Notes under the pieces: generated by a model
Seen by the model: only the letters and a program-made list of their open reading frames with translations
What the model was told of the DNA's origin: nothing
Database searches by the model: none
NCBI GenBank assembly: GCA_007115705.1
Contig: QXEO01000546.1
Span: 5,606,124 to 5,670,123 of the forward strand
Direction of reading: 5' to 3'
Source of the DNA: Dactylis glomerata
Lineage: Eukaryota; Streptophyta; Magnoliopsida; Poales; Poaceae
DNA: 64,000 nt
Part shown: in pieces, positions 11,493 through 23,244 of the stretch
Layout: each line of letters starts with the position of its first letter
Position numbering within the stretch: position 1 is the first letter of the stretch
Made by a program: the position numbers and the translations under genes

Positions 11493-11533
11493 GTTGATAA
11501 AAGGTAGAAGTCCAAGCTTGCTGTGACTTCATT

Positions 11534-12098
11534 ATGGAGCATACCTTTGAGCCCACACAATCCACCAGGCGTGAATCCATTAGTCCTAATCCATCCTGGA
11601 CTCCGCCGCCAGAGGGGCTAACTATGCTGAATGTCGATGCAGCTACTTTTGTTCAATCGATCTGTATGGGGGCTGGAAACCGGGGTCTCGTTCTCTTGGC
11701 CGGATGCTGGCGTTTTACTCATGTCACTGATGCTGAACTAGCCGAGGCGATCGCCATGCGTTTTGCCGTGTCCTTGGCCCTTCAGTCATCCTAGCAGGCA
11801 GTGATGGTTGTCTCGGACTGTGCGAACTTGATAGCTAAATTGAATGACAAAAGTCAGAATTGCTCTCATACTGGAGCTGTGGTTTTCGACATCAAGCAAA
11901 TGGCTACTAGGTTCCCTTCAATTTGTTTCTCTCATCGTAGTAGAGCTTGTAACAGGGCGGTGCACTCTCTTGCCCGTGCGGCAGAGCATGTTGCTTATGC
12001 TGTATGGGTTAACGAGGTTCCGGAGGTTGTTCGGAACATCATTTGTAATGAACTCGTTTCTGTTGATTAATAAAGCCGCCTGTTTGCTGTAAAAAAAA
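11534..12098 (+). pseudogene. 5'-truncated LINE, 3' end with RNase H-like domain
   Basis: The frame encodes the C-terminal RNase H-like part of a plant LINE ORF2: WTPPPEGLTMLNVDAATF, then AELAEAIAMRFAVSLAL, VSDCANLIAKLN, and a tail ending NELVSVD. A TAG at 11792-11794 interrupts it (probably CAG before decay). The stop at 12068-12070 is followed by a short 3' UTR with TTAATAAAGCC and an A8 tail at 12091-12098. The 5' break lies near 11500-11534, just upstream of the PMD start codon. I found no convincing target duplication. Confidence 0.75.
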
Positions 12099-12961
12099 CC
12101 AACTCCAAAGATTTAGTTGTTCATATGTGGGATCATGTTGGCCGCCACTAGTCCTCTACTTGTTTGAAAAAAAAATGATTTATGAACTATCAATTTTCTT
12201 GCAATAAACTATGTGTGGCTAAGACTATAAATTAATTTGCTTGTGACCTACAACTTTACTATTTGAGCAAACATATTTGTGTTTTCAATCCAGAAAAATG
12301 CCAACAAACGCCAGCGGATCAAATGCGATGGCCCTTTGGGGGCATTGCCACCCGCATTCAGACAGGCGCCTTGGGCCAGCACAAATGGATATCATTGGAC
12401 CGAAATGCTATCCGAAATGCAGTCTACCATTAGAGTTGCCCTGACACAAAATTTCTTGAGCCGGCGCAATGTAGTACATGGTCTTATATATCCTTGTAGG
12501 TCATGGCTTTTAGGGTCATGCAACGTTTGTCTGTCTGTTAAATTGCGCAACCATTCATCTTCAAAATCCTCTGCGAGAAGGTGTTTTTAGTACTACTTAA
12601 ATTTAAGCGTCATTTGTCCTTCTCTACGATTTGGGAGATTGCGAAACTGCTTCTGGTCGGCGGACTGTTGAGAATTTCTTTTGGGTTGGAAGTTCGTTAC
12701 ATTGACAACTAAAATCACTTGCTAAGAAGATCAGACCATTGCTTATCATTTGTCATCAAGCGACCGTTTTGTTTCTTGTTCGATTTTCAGTAATATGTTC
12801 AGGTGGGGATACTAACTGCGACTGAATTTGAAATAAATTCCAGGTAAATGTTGCGGTAGACATGCTCTGTCTATAAACGATGACGAAGGAGATTCGACAA
12901 GGCATCATCAACGCGATCACCGCGCTGGAGTGCGCAGGCGCGCAATGCAGATGCGGCCTAG
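12099..12961. other. Unassigned stretch downstream of the beta-propeller gene
   Basis: No convincing coding potential, tandem repeat or TE terminus is visible. The part nearest 12961 is presumably the 3' UTR and flank of the minus-strand gene. No clear poly(A) signal was found on the minus strand. Confidence 0.4.
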
Positions 12962-15900
12962 CTACAAAGGCGCGAACACCGCCTTGGCAATGACGTGCGT
13001 CTTCTTCCTGCCGAGCCCGAACCCAAAGATGTGGTTGACGTACACGTCCCCGTCCTTCACCGTCGCCGACGACCCGACCCGGTGCGCTGGCCCGACGTAA
13101 CGGCCCGTGACGCGCGCGGTCTCCCAGTCGTCGGAGCTCTCGACCAGCCGGGTCGGCATGCCGGCAACGGCCAACCTCGTCGGGGAGAGCAGCTCCAGCC
13201 CGTCGCCCCTCTTCAGAGAGCCCATCACCTTCACGACGCTCACAGCTCCTGTCTTCGGGTCCACCTTGAAGAGGTCGCCGCCGGTGGTGTGGATGACGAG
13301 GAGGTAGCCGCTGGGGTGGTAGACGATGCCGTTGAGGCCGACGAGGTTGTCCAGCTTGCCGGGCCGCTGGGTGAAGGTGGCGTTCTGGATGATCCAGAGC
13401 ACCTCGCCGTCCGGGCTCACCTTCCAGATTTTGTTGCCCATGGCGTCCGTCACGTACGCGTTGCCGTCCTCGTCGGCGGCCACATCGTCCGCGAATGAGG
13501 ATTCGCCTGCACATACGCGGATGAAAGAGAGACCAGTAACCAGTTAAGCAGTATCTTAGAGCCTGAGGTAACAAACGATGTGACGAACGAAAGCAAAAAA
13601 AATCGGACACATTACTGAAGCATGAAGAAGGCAAAGCGAAACCAAACTGTTCGCAACAGTTGTTGAAATATTGGGCCCAATACTAGTGGCCCATAATAGA
13701 TTTCAAAAATTCCTATAAATCTCAAAGCCCATGTGTGTGAGCCCATTTGAAATGCAGCCCAAAGTTTTGGCTGCACAAAGGCAAGAGGTGGGAGCTAAGT
13801 TTAGTCCCATATGGAAAGTTGGGAGAGATGTAGACCAACATATAAGGTGGGGTGTTGCACCACTTGGTAAGTGAGTGAGAAGAGAAGTGCCACACGCGCG
13901 CTCCTCCTCCTCGCTCGTCTCGACACGACGCACGCGCCGCGGTTTGCGGAATTGAGCCTCGGAGCCGGGCGTGCGACGTGGGCGTGGCCCACGTTGCCTA
14001 GGGTTTCTCCGCTGCGCCGCCTATATAAACTCTTGCCCGGCTACCGCCGCACATACCTGAAACCGATCTAGGGTTTTGCCACCTCTCGCTGCTTGCGCCG
14101 CCTCCGTAGTCTACTCCATCCCGAGCGCCGGCGTGCACCGGCGAATGGAAGAGCAGGTCTCCAGAACCACTCGTCTTTGCGATCCTGTACGTGAGAGGGC
14201 GAATTAGGTTTTTGGGAAGCGCTCTGCCCGACTGCTCAAGCTCTTCATCACGGGTCATCTTCCTTCCAAGTCGGGCGGTGCAGCCTATCGCCGTCTGCTT
14301 CGACCGGTCTTCTCCAACGTTGTCATCAACAACGTTACTGCTACGACTACATCTGCAAGCGAACGGTACGTGCGGTGTACTGCAGTTTCCGTGTTCATCA
14401 TGTTCTGCGAATACATGTTTCGCTGCTACTTGTTTTCGTTCATCTTGTTGTTTAGTACATCTAGTATGTTCGAGTTACATGTGGTAGTAGCTGCTGTTGT
14501 CATGCTTAATATTCTAGAATTAATTATGGAAATTGTGCCTAATTATCCAACAACAGTAGCATTGTTCAATTAGGTAGACCACCCATGGAAATGGTAATGA
14601 AATCATTTCCCCCACAGTAAAAATATGATGAGCCCAAACTAAAAATCCAAGAACACCTATACTTATCATGGCATAAACAATGCCTAGATTCTAGGAGTTC
14701 ATTCTTCATAAATATTTTCCACTCCCTTCGATCGGAAAGAACTATCGGTGAAGTTACAAAATTACAGCCCTTATTTCCGATCGGAGGGAGTACGAGTTAT
14801 TGCTCCCACTGTATGCTGACGCAACAAACAGGATCTTAGCTAGCTGGTCTATCTGCACTGGGGAATCTCTGTTTGGTCATTAACTGCTTCCTGTTCATGG
14901 CGACATCACTTTTCCCCAAGGGCCATGACAGCATCGTAGCTCAATGAGCAAATTGCACAAACCAGCAGGGATCGTTTTTTGCATAAACCCTGACTCAATT
15001 TTGCTGTTGCACAAACCTGTGACTCTAGTGGTAACTCATTGCAAAGAACTCTAATGAACAGATTACGCAATTTAACAACAACGTTGCACTTGCCGGTCAC
15101 TGTGGAATGTTTTGCCTCTAAATTTGCCACATTTTTAATTGTGATTACCATCGGGAGGAAAAAATGTGCATAATATAGCATGATAATATCACAAAATTGA
15201 AGCAATATAGCATCATCTATGACACCAATTAATCATAAAAAGGCACTAAGTGAAGCAGATAGGGTTTTAGGATTCCAAATTTCCAATGCCGTTGTCCCTG
15301 TCGCCGGATGGCGCCTGGTCCCCGCATCGGATCCATCGTCTAGGAAGAAAGGAAGTAAACCGGGGACAAATTGGTTGTGTCCCATCCTAGATCAACCGTA
15401 TGGAGGTGTCCGGCTCGCTTTCATCATCGCCTCCAAGTTGTCCCATTGGGCCGCCCCCTAGAAGAAAGAAGGTAAACCAAGGACTTCTATCCCGACTCGA
15501 CCACATGGAGAGGGCTCTGTCGCCGGCCAATCGTCGCCGCCATCGCTTCCGGGTGGTCGCCTCTAGATGATACGCTAAGGAGTGGACCGTCGTCGCCTGG
15601 AATCGAAGATAACGGGTGGCCACAAACTGTTTCAGCTTGCTCAGCCCTTTGGATATTTTTCGCACACAACAGGCACTCACCCAAGGCCACGGTGGATGTC
15701 GGGTCACCCGTAAGTTGGTTCCCTATTGTCTGATACGCCATTAAACGGTGTAAACAGATCATTACAGCTCCTTGCAAATAATTACCTCAAGAGTTACTGA
15801 TTTGTGCAACAAAATATTTGAGTTACTTGTTTGTGCAGCAATGACCCAAGAGTTTACTTGTTTGTGTAATTTTCTACGGCTTAACAGAAAAATGTACTTG

Positions 15901-17032
15901 TGGGCTGCAACATTGAACCCAAGAGTTTACTTGTTTGTGTAATTTTCTAGAGCTTAACAGAAACATGGTTTTCACTGTGTGGAAAATGTACTTGTGGGCT
16001 GCAACATTGAACCCAAGAGTTTACTTGTTTGTGCAATTTTCTCCCGCTCAACAGAAATATGATTTTCACCGTGGAAAACGTACTGGTGGTCTGTTTGATT
16101 TGATCTGTGCTAACTGCTGGATAATCAAGTGGCCATTCCTGTCGAGTGAGCGGCTGAGCGCAGGATCCTAAGCTGCCGTCTCCTTTTTTTTTTTTGAACG
16201 GTAAACGGGTCTCGAATGACCCGGACAAACTGCTTCTATTCCATCGTCGGTGCATCTTTTACAACCAGGCCCCCAAAGTAAAGAAAATTACAAAGAAAGC
16301 CTAGAAAAGAAGTGAAACTACAGCGCAGGATCCTAAAATGTGATGGCTCCTACTACTATCGTGGACCAAATTCATGGACTTGTGGACCAAATTAATGTCC
16401 ATGCCTCCCAACCAAACGGAATGTCCGCATCTCATTCCCAACGGTTCTTGATGGCGACGGCGCATAGCAGGACCCATCGGTCAGTGGTTATCCTAATCGA
16501 TCGGACGTAGAAAGCAAAGATATTCGTATGGCCGAGAGAGGCCATCGATCACGGGGGAAGACGTACCTGGCCCGTCGAGGCGGGTGAGGAAGATGCGCCG
16601 GCCCGAGCCGAGCTCGTACGCGCCGACGGCGGCGTACCCGAACCGCGGCGGCCGGTCGGCGTAGGCCACGAGGAACCGCCGCCTGGGCACGTCCACGGCG
16701 AGCCCCAGCGCTACCCTCCCAGCCACCTCGGGGTCCGCCACGACGACCCGCTCCTCCATGGCCCCCGCCCCGACGCGCACCTCGGCCACGCCGGCGCCGA
16801 AGAAGGTGGACACGAGGAACCGCCCGCCCTCCGCGTCCCACTTGGCGCACTCGTGGAGCCACCCCTCGCCCGCGTAGGCCACGCCGCCGGTGGTGGTGCT
16901 CTCAAGGAACGCGACCGCCGCGGCGGCCGCCAGGGCCACGACGGCGAGCGCGGTCCCGCAGAACCCCCGGCCGCCCGATCCTGCTGTCGCCGCGTCAGAG
17001 CCGCCGCGACGGCGCCGGCCGCGACCACACAT
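12962..17032 (-). CDS. Membrane-anchored six-bladed beta-propeller (SMP-30/TolB-like) protein, two exons
   Basis: Exon 1 is 17032-16567 and exon 2 is 13506-12962. The donor is GTACGT and the acceptor TGTGCAG. The coding length is 1011 bp, giving 336 residues with no stop or shift. The N-terminus is basic (RGRRRR), followed by a hydrophobic segment at about residues 26-43, so a signal anchor or signal peptide is likely. Propeller-type repeats follow: GRRIFLTRLDGP, DDVAADEDGNAYVTDAMGNK, IWKVSPDGEVLW, LVGLNGIVYHPSGYLLVIHT, GDGLELLSPTRLAVAG and YVNHIFGFGLGRKK. This matches the plant family annotated as calcium-dependent phosphotriesterase or SMP-30-like; no substrate is established from sequence. 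Both exons are GC-rich, as in grass genes, unlike the TE DNA around them. It is the best-supported host gene in the window and is probably functional. Confidence 0.85.
13661..14552 (+). mobile_element. Solo LTR in the gene intron, TSD ACAGT
   Basis: An 892-bp block begins TGTTGAAATATTGGGCCC and ends ATTATCCAACA. Its termini form the TGTTG/CAACA inverted repeat, and the 5-bp duplication ACAGT flanks it (13656-13660 and 14553-14557). TATATAA at 14022-14028 gives a plus-strand promoter, opposite to the host gene. No internal domain or second LTR exists nearby, so it arose by recombination between two LTRs of a full element. Family not identified; the LTR style suggests Copia. Confidence 0.88.
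14722..14790. mobile_element. Short Stowaway-like MITE
   Basis: A 69-bp element with terminal inverted repeats CTCCCTTCGATCGGAAA and TTTCCGATCGGAGGGAG. TA follows on the right and CA precedes on the left, so one TA copy may have mutated. It lies in the intron of the beta-propeller gene. Confidence 0.75.
14791..15781. other. Unassigned intron sequence
   Basis: Intron DNA of the beta-propeller gene. Small ORFs on both strands have no recognisable domain. No LTR or MITE terminus seen. Confidence 0.4.
15782..16060. repeat. Degenerate tandem repeat in the intron
   Basis: ACCCAAGAGTTTACTTGTTT recurs at 15844, 15917 and 16011, giving spacings of 73 and 94 bp. The shorter unit lacks about 21 bp (the CATGGTTTTCACTGTG part). 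More degenerate copies (CAAGAGTTACTGATTTGTGC) precede it from about 15788. Confidence 0.75.
16172..16321 (-). mobile_element. Short retroposon (SINE or 5'-truncated LINE end) with 15-bp TSD
   Basis: The 15-bp direct repeat AGCGCAGGATCCTAA flanks the block at 16157-16171 and 16322-16336. A T-run at 16184-16195 marks the poly(A) end, so the copy is in minus orientation. Twelve bases separate the left repeat from the T-run, which is unusual. A long TSD plus an A-tail indicates target-primed reverse transcription. Family not identified. Confidence 0.75.
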
Positions 17033-17384
17033 GGCGAGCGAGGATCGGTGGCAAGATCCGGAGAGCGGGACAGACAGGGACAGTGGCTCTCCTTCTCGAT
17101 TCGCGTGTTCCCTCGTCTGACCGACTGTCTTGGTTTATCGCAAGGAAACAAGGAGTAGTAGGAAAGAAAAGCTGGGATTTTTGGTGGGGTTTTGGTGGGT
17201 GTTTGGCCAGCGACAGATCGTGCTTTCAGAGCGGCGGAATCTTTGGGGCTCTGCCACTACTGGAGCAACAGTTGCGATTTGATCCATAAATATGATGAGC
17301 TGGGTTTTGGGGTCTGGGCCGGGAAAGGGTCGTGGATGTAGACAGTAGACACATGATGCGCGGCGTTATACAATGTGATATAGA
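17033..17384. promoter_or_regulatory. 5' flank and presumed promoter/5' UTR of the beta-propeller gene
   Basis: This stretch lies upstream of the minus-strand ATG at 17032. It is free of TE signatures until the LINE at about 17385. A TATA-like TATTTATGG on the minus strand near 17295 is about 260 bp from the start codon. That is plausible but weak evidence for the promoter. Confidence 0.35.
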
Positions 17385-19591
17385 TTTGCATCGATGGAGG
17401 CATTGACTCTACGTATGGGTCTGAAGTCTAATTTCTTGGAGGTGGTTCAAGCTGTCCTCAATCCTTGTGAGTATGGAGCTTTTTTTTTTTTGATAAAACC
17501 TGCTATTCAATTAAACAATCGACTCAGCAAACATGCTGGTCACCGGGACATGTACATCGACAGGCAACGATTCCAGCCATAGAGACCTAGAATCTTGCCT
17601 ACTCACACCAAACGCTGCAACATCATGTGCCAGCTTATTACAGAGTCTTGGACAGTATGAAAATGAAACAGATAAAAAGTTCATCTGAATAAAAGCACGA
17701 ATGTCCCGGTAGATGACACCCTCCGGTGTACGGTCGAGCGACCCGTTCTTCAGAGCTGTGACTAAGTTCTGTGCATCGGTCTCCACTTGCAGGTGTATCA
17801 TCCCCCATGCCGCAGCGGCTTGCAACGCCTCCTAGCAGGCCTGGGCTTCAGTAAAGGCTGCACTAGCTGCCTGCTCAAGATGTCCTGCACCTGAACCTCG
17901 GACGGCACCATCTCTGTCCCGAATAACGAAACCCCACCCACCTGTTCCAGTCTCTGAGAAGAAAGCTCCATCACAATTTATTTTCAGAGTATCTCCCATT
18001 GGAGGAGTCCATTGGCTGTGCCTACTCACACTCCCATTAGATGGACCAGTGTTTTGAACTCCTTTGCAGTAAACTTCCGATTCAGCTGCCCAATATCTTG
18101 CTTGTCTAATCACACTTTCCAAAGCAACATGCACTCCTTCAGAGTTTAATTTGTTCCTTGCCAGCCACCACCGCCAGAGCATGCAGCATACCAATATTCT
18201 ATCAGAGTTTTTCAGCGCAAGGATCTCTTCTACCACTGATTCTACAGAGCTGAACGCTCCCATGCGATCACAAAGAGCATGAAGACCAATTGATTCCCAA
18301 GCTTTTTTCACTTCCTTACACTTGAGAAAAAGGTGAGCCCCATCCTCGTCCAGTTTCTTGCAACAAACACACAAAGTATTGCACTCTATTCCACGTCTCT
18401 TAATATTCATTTTGAGAGGTAAACTATTATGAGCCAAACGCCAAACGAATTGCTTAATTTGTGGCACCACTTCTAAATCCCAAATACCCTTCCATTGAAG
18501 TGCTGACTCACCCGTACCTGAGGAGCTAGCAGTATGTGGATTGAAAACAGTCATATATAGATGATACGCTATCTTGACCGAGAAAATGCCTTTGTCGTCA
18601 TAATGCCATGCCGGTAAGTCTTCGAACTCTTCCCTGATTGGAATCTTCAAAATAACAGTAGCATCTACTTCCCAAAAAGTGTCTCGGACTAGCTGTTCAT
18701 CCCAAGTTCCCGTGACAGGGTTTATGAGTTCATTGACGTTTGTAAGTAAACTTTGTCGCCGCGGTGTGACAGGAATTCTAGACCCTTCACGAGGAAGCCA
18801 GGGATCAGTCCACATTTTCACTTGCACTCCATCCCCAATCCTCCACACTAGGCCCTCTTTTAACAAACTTACTCCCTTCAAGATACTCCTCCATGTGTAA
18901 GAAATACCAGACATTGGTACCGCTTCCAGAATTGAAGTATTTGGAAAATACCTTGCCTTGAACACTCTACCACATAAAGAATTCGGATTATCAAGTAATC
19001 TCCAAACCTGCCTTGCCAACATCGCAACATTAAAAGCATAGAGATCCCGAAATCCAAGCCCTCCATCACTCTTCGGCTTTGTCAATGTTTCCTAACTCAA
19101 CCAATGCACCTTATTTTCCTTTTCTTGTTGAGTCCACCAATACCGACAAATCATTGTACTGATCTCATCACAAAGGGTTTTGGTAAGGTCAAAACACGAC
19201 ATTGCAAAAGTCGGAATAGCTTGTGCACATGCCTTGATTAAAATATCTTTAGCAGCCTTTGAGAGCATTTTCTCCTGCCATCCTTGAATTTTCTTCCAAA
19301 TTATATCCTTAAGATAGGCAAAAGTTTGTGACCTTGACCTTCCAACATATACTGGAGCTATTGGAGCAGTGGTTATTGATGATTGCCAAAAGAAGATTTC
19401 TGAATTCGGCAGGGCGACTATTGTGCATTGTAATCGAGAAGTGAATGTAGCCGTGCATGAACTTGCTCGGTTTTCCTTTAGGGAGAGATTACAAGGGGCT
19501 TGGTTTGATGAGCCACCTGAATTCTTGATACCGCTTATTGTAGAAGACATGATTGAGATTGAATAAAGTCGCCAAAAGTTTTTAAAAAAAA
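17385..19591 (+). pseudogene. Outer plus-strand LINE 3' end, split by a nested LINE
   Basis: Segments 17385-17479 and 19356-19591 are two halves of one LINE RNase H tail. The left half encodes MEALTLRMGLKS and NFLEVVQAVLNPCEYGA. The right half continues AVVIDDCQKKISEFGRATIV, HCNREVNVAVHELARFSF and WFDEPPEFLIPLIVEDM. The stop is followed by TTGAATAAAGTCGCC and an A8 tail at 19584-19591. The left half seems to lack about 12 residues before LEVV. The joint sits at TATGGAGC on the left and TATTGGAGC on the right, an imperfect target duplication of the nested LINE. Confidence 0.75.
17480..19355 (-). pseudogene. Nested minus-strand LINE, 5'-truncated ORF2
   Basis: The poly(T) run at 17480-17491 is the 3' tail. 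Reading leftward from about 19355, the frame encodes the end of the reverse transcriptase (PVYVGRSRSQTFAYLKDIIW, then LSKAAKDILIKACAQAIPTF). It continues through the LINE linker (DGGLGFRDLYAFN and WTDPWLPREG), the zf-RVT region (WDLEVVPQIKQFVWRLAHNS, CNTLCVCCKK, LFLKCKEV) and the RNase H-like domain (INCDGAF, GGWGFVIRDRDG, TEAQAC, VETDAQNLVTAL). The YxDD-bearing half of the reverse transcriptase is missing. In-frame TAG codons occur at 19092-19094 (a Trp site) and 17832-17834. The 5' truncation is typical of LINE insertion. Confidence 0.85.
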
Positions 19592-19652
19592 CTTTATGAC
19601 GCTGTCGGGCATTGCCTGCTTAGATTGTTTAAATTTTTTTCTTAACGTCATA

Positions 19653-19909
19653 CTCCCTCTGTCAAGAATTACCCTGCATTCTGGGTTTAGTCAAAGTCAA
19701 ACTTTATAAACTTTGACTAAGCATATAAGAAAAAGTATTAATATTTATAATATGAAATAACCATCATTAGAATTGTCATAAAATATATTTTCATATTGCA
19801 TGTATTTGGTTTTATAGTTATTGATAGTTTTACCAATATGTTTGATCAAAATTTGAAAAGTTTAACTTTGACCAAATACAGAATGCAGGGTAATTCCTGA
19901 CGGAGAGAG
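19653..19909. mobile_element. Stowaway-like MITE, TA duplication
   Basis: A 257-bp element with 31-bp terminal inverted repeats (CTCCCTCTGTCAAGAATTAC on the left, about 3 mismatches to the right end). TA flanks it at 19651-19652 and 19910-19911. The interior is AT-rich and has the AGTCAAAGTCAAACTTT motif common in grass Stowaway elements. Confidence 0.88.
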
Positions 19910-19911
19910 TA

Positions 19912-22900
19912 TGTACATTTAAACCGGTCATGTGTCAGCTCTGCCACTAGCTAAGATAACCAACTCAATAAATAACATTCTCAACCAGGAATTATTAAGC
20001 ATCGATTCCACTACCGTTTAGTCGTAGTTGACCGTTTTCAGTACACTTTAGTCATACTAATTGACTGGGCATCTACCTCGACTCTTGGTACCATAAAACC
20101 AAACTGAATTAATTTTAGGAGAAAGCATAAATCTTATCCAAGCAACCTTACCACAGTCCAGCTAATTATACCGTCTAGATAAACATTTGACCTTAGTTTG
20201 CAATTTCAGTAAATTTACCATGTGACCACCATTCATAATAGAAAACTCGAAGCTAAATTCACAAAAAAAACCACTTATTTCATCTCATCCTAGAATTAAA
20301 AAAAACCACATGAAAGAGAGTGCCCTCACGTAGTACTAACCGATAACACCCACAAGAAGAGAGGTATCCTTAGTCTCCAATACAAAATATTGAACGTAAT
20401 CCAAACAAAGTCAACTCCCGATAACACTCTGCATTTGAGTTGATTTGCACAAGCAACTAACCTGCCTAGGAACCTAGAGGGCTTAGTGATTATCTCCATG
20501 GACGTAATCAAAATCATGTAAGACATCAGCACCAGTGAGAGGAAAACTGTCGCTATTTATATACATGAACCAGCATGGCATTGAACTGGACCTCTTTCTG
20601 GTCTTCTAGCAAGACTCCGTATGGGCAGCTGAAATCGAAATAAACCATAGTACTGCATGTGATAAATCTCAAAGAAATAAATGGCAACATGAAATTTTGT
20701 ATGTACAATAGCAAGACAACAGATACATCCTGACCGTAACAGAAGGAAGAGAATATTGTCTGATTTTGATGGATAGCAATATATAGCACACTTGCCATAC
20801 CGATATGGCTAACACTACAGAAGAAGTAAAACCTTCTCAGGCAATAGCTTACTGCAGGATGAAGTACATAATTTTGGCATGAGATTTTAGTACCACTATT
20901 TACAGGGCCTGGACAAACGGATTGTCAGATGAAAACAAAAGAAAATGTAGTAGTTTCCACAACAGTTCCTAGGTAAAAAGCAATGATCTGCAGTCTCCAC
21001 AAATAAAAGCAATAAAAATCGACATAAGTGTTTATCTATTTTTTCATTCCTGCATTCCGAATTCAGTAACCATATCCTTATTTGCTAGATATTTTCTATT
21101 TTTTCCTTCTTTGATTCAAAAAAACAAAAATTAATTTCATGAGATTGAGCTATGCCATTATGTCATGCAAATCAAGATTAATAAATTCATGTAAGGAGCC
21201 TTGATGATTGTATATCAACACTATATGATCTGAAAATAACTTAATTGCCAAAAAATTATGTTTCTGATGGACTAATGATCTGTGAGAACATATTAAGGAG
21301 GAAAAAATGGATACCCCTACCCGAGTTCAAGACATGGGTTCCACTTCGCTGGCACGTGCAGTGTCCACTCCCCAGGTGAGGTTTTAGAAGCCCACATGTC
21401 GCGTGTTTGGGGGTTTCTCATCTTCTAAAAAGCCATGGGACTGTCTTCCCCCGACATGTCAATTTTTTCATTTAAAATAACAGAAAGAATGTATAGGCTA
21501 ATTAAATCTTTCTCAAATATTGCTAGATATACCCAAGCTTATACAAAGCTCCTCTTCTAGTATAATTACATGATATCAGTATGCATGTATCAGGATCCAG
21601 GAGCAAATCTGGCTTTGTAGTCTATTCATACAATCTGCCTTCAGTTTGAGCATGAATTCTTCCAAAATATGGATATACTCTATGGAGTGTTCTGGCACCC
21701 TTCAAAATGTGAACCAGAAACTCAAATGGTGGCAAAGACCTTTATGGTTGATTGGTGTCTTAACTTCCAAGTGAAGCCGGAGACAATTACATTGTAAAGT
21801 AAATTGCCTTCAAACATGAATTCTACTTTTGTAGTAGGTGACATCAATATTATCATTCCTAGAAAAAAAAGCAAGTGTTGTCGATATGGATAAACCATGC
21901 CTCTCACCTCATGCATAGCGCATGACTGAATGTGCCTCCACAGGATTGAAATATACCTCTTGGTCCACTGCGTCTTCATATAAAAACCTTGGAGCTCGTT
22001 AAACCTACAGCCCAGAGAATTGAAACGTTTAATGATAGTAAGAAATAAGTTTACACTTTAGAAATATAGCATGTGGCAGAAGAAATTATACAAAGTTGTT
22101 ACTATAACCCTTCAGTTCAATGCATCTTTACGAATAAAATAACTAATTTAGAGAGAGACCCATAAGAAGCATCAATTCAAGCTATTTTAAAATAATGTCA
22201 TAGCTTAGATTTCTTCGACGATTGACAACAATGGGTGAGGCAAGGATTTTTTCATGACTTGTGACATACGGCATCATGGAAATTTGAAGAAAAATTTAGG
22301 GAAATCATAGTGGGGACAGGTTTCTCGTTAGAAGTATCAATTAGAGGGGGTAAATATGGCGCTTAATTGGATTCAACAAAAGTGAAGCCTGCTTCAATGA
22401 AGTTATGTTGATCGAGTTATAATAGATATGTTAATAAAATAAGATTATATAACAGTGAAGAGCTGGCACCTGAAAAGAAAAGAAAAAGGGCAATGAAAAA
22501 ATGTTGTTGTTGTCGGCTGCTTGCCTAGAGGCCTAGACTGCACGCGGTCGTGCTGCCGTGTGCCGGCTTGCCCATTGCCCTACTGCCCTGCACGCTGCCG
22601 CTGTCAGCCATCCCCTGCGTGTTCTCCCTTCATGTACCTCGATGAGCGTCCGCCCAAATAACCAAACCAGCCTAGTCAAAGAGCAATCAACAAAATAAGC
22701 AACCTCTGAACAGCCAAAGAAACATCAAATTGCACCTCACCTAACCAGTAACCGTCCATCAAGAATGGCAGAAAACATGCAGCACCTCCACAAGAACCAA
22801 CCGCATCCAAACAATACAGTCAAGAGGATAATAATCCAACGAACAAATAGTGACCAATAAAAATAAGGACAATGAGGGGAAACTATGGAGAGGAAACGGA

Positions 22901-23244
22901 AAGCAGTCATGGCTTGCAGATAAGGCACATGCCCGACAGGAAATTTGGCAAATCAACCTCACCAAACTTGGACAATTGAGAAGGGTGAGGGGATGGCTAG
23001 AGGTCGCCTCCTACACAAACGGCTATGCAAGGATGAAGAGGCACACTTGCGGCGAGGCTAGCAGAGCGCCAGAGCCCCATCCTCTGCGGTTGTCAGCTAC
23101 TGTACACCCTCCACCCCCTGGCCATCGACATGTACATGTACTCGTCCACCTCGCAACCCTCATACTCACTGTCATCTCGTACACCCTACACGCCGCACGC
23201 GCCCTCCGTTACGCCCCTCCATCTCCTCTAGGAAGGCCACGCCA
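19912..23244. other. Unassigned low-copy-looking DNA
   Basis: Over 3 kb of AT-rich sequence without convincing coding regions, LTR ends or MITE termini. A GC-richer part (22520-23244) begins near the bZIP relic. Short ORFs such as those near 20550, 21730 and 22760 have no recognisable domain. A GTTCAAGAC string near 21326 resembles a Pol III B box but has no matching A box. Confidence 0.35.

Noticed and set aside
17480..19591. Twin-priming inversion of a single LINE
   Set aside because: Each half has its own A/T tail and the families differ. The outer protein reads across the inner insertion.
21320..21345. Possible SINE or tRNA-derived Pol III promoter (GTTCAAGAC)
   Set aside because: No matching A box at the right distance, no poly(A) tail and no target duplication.
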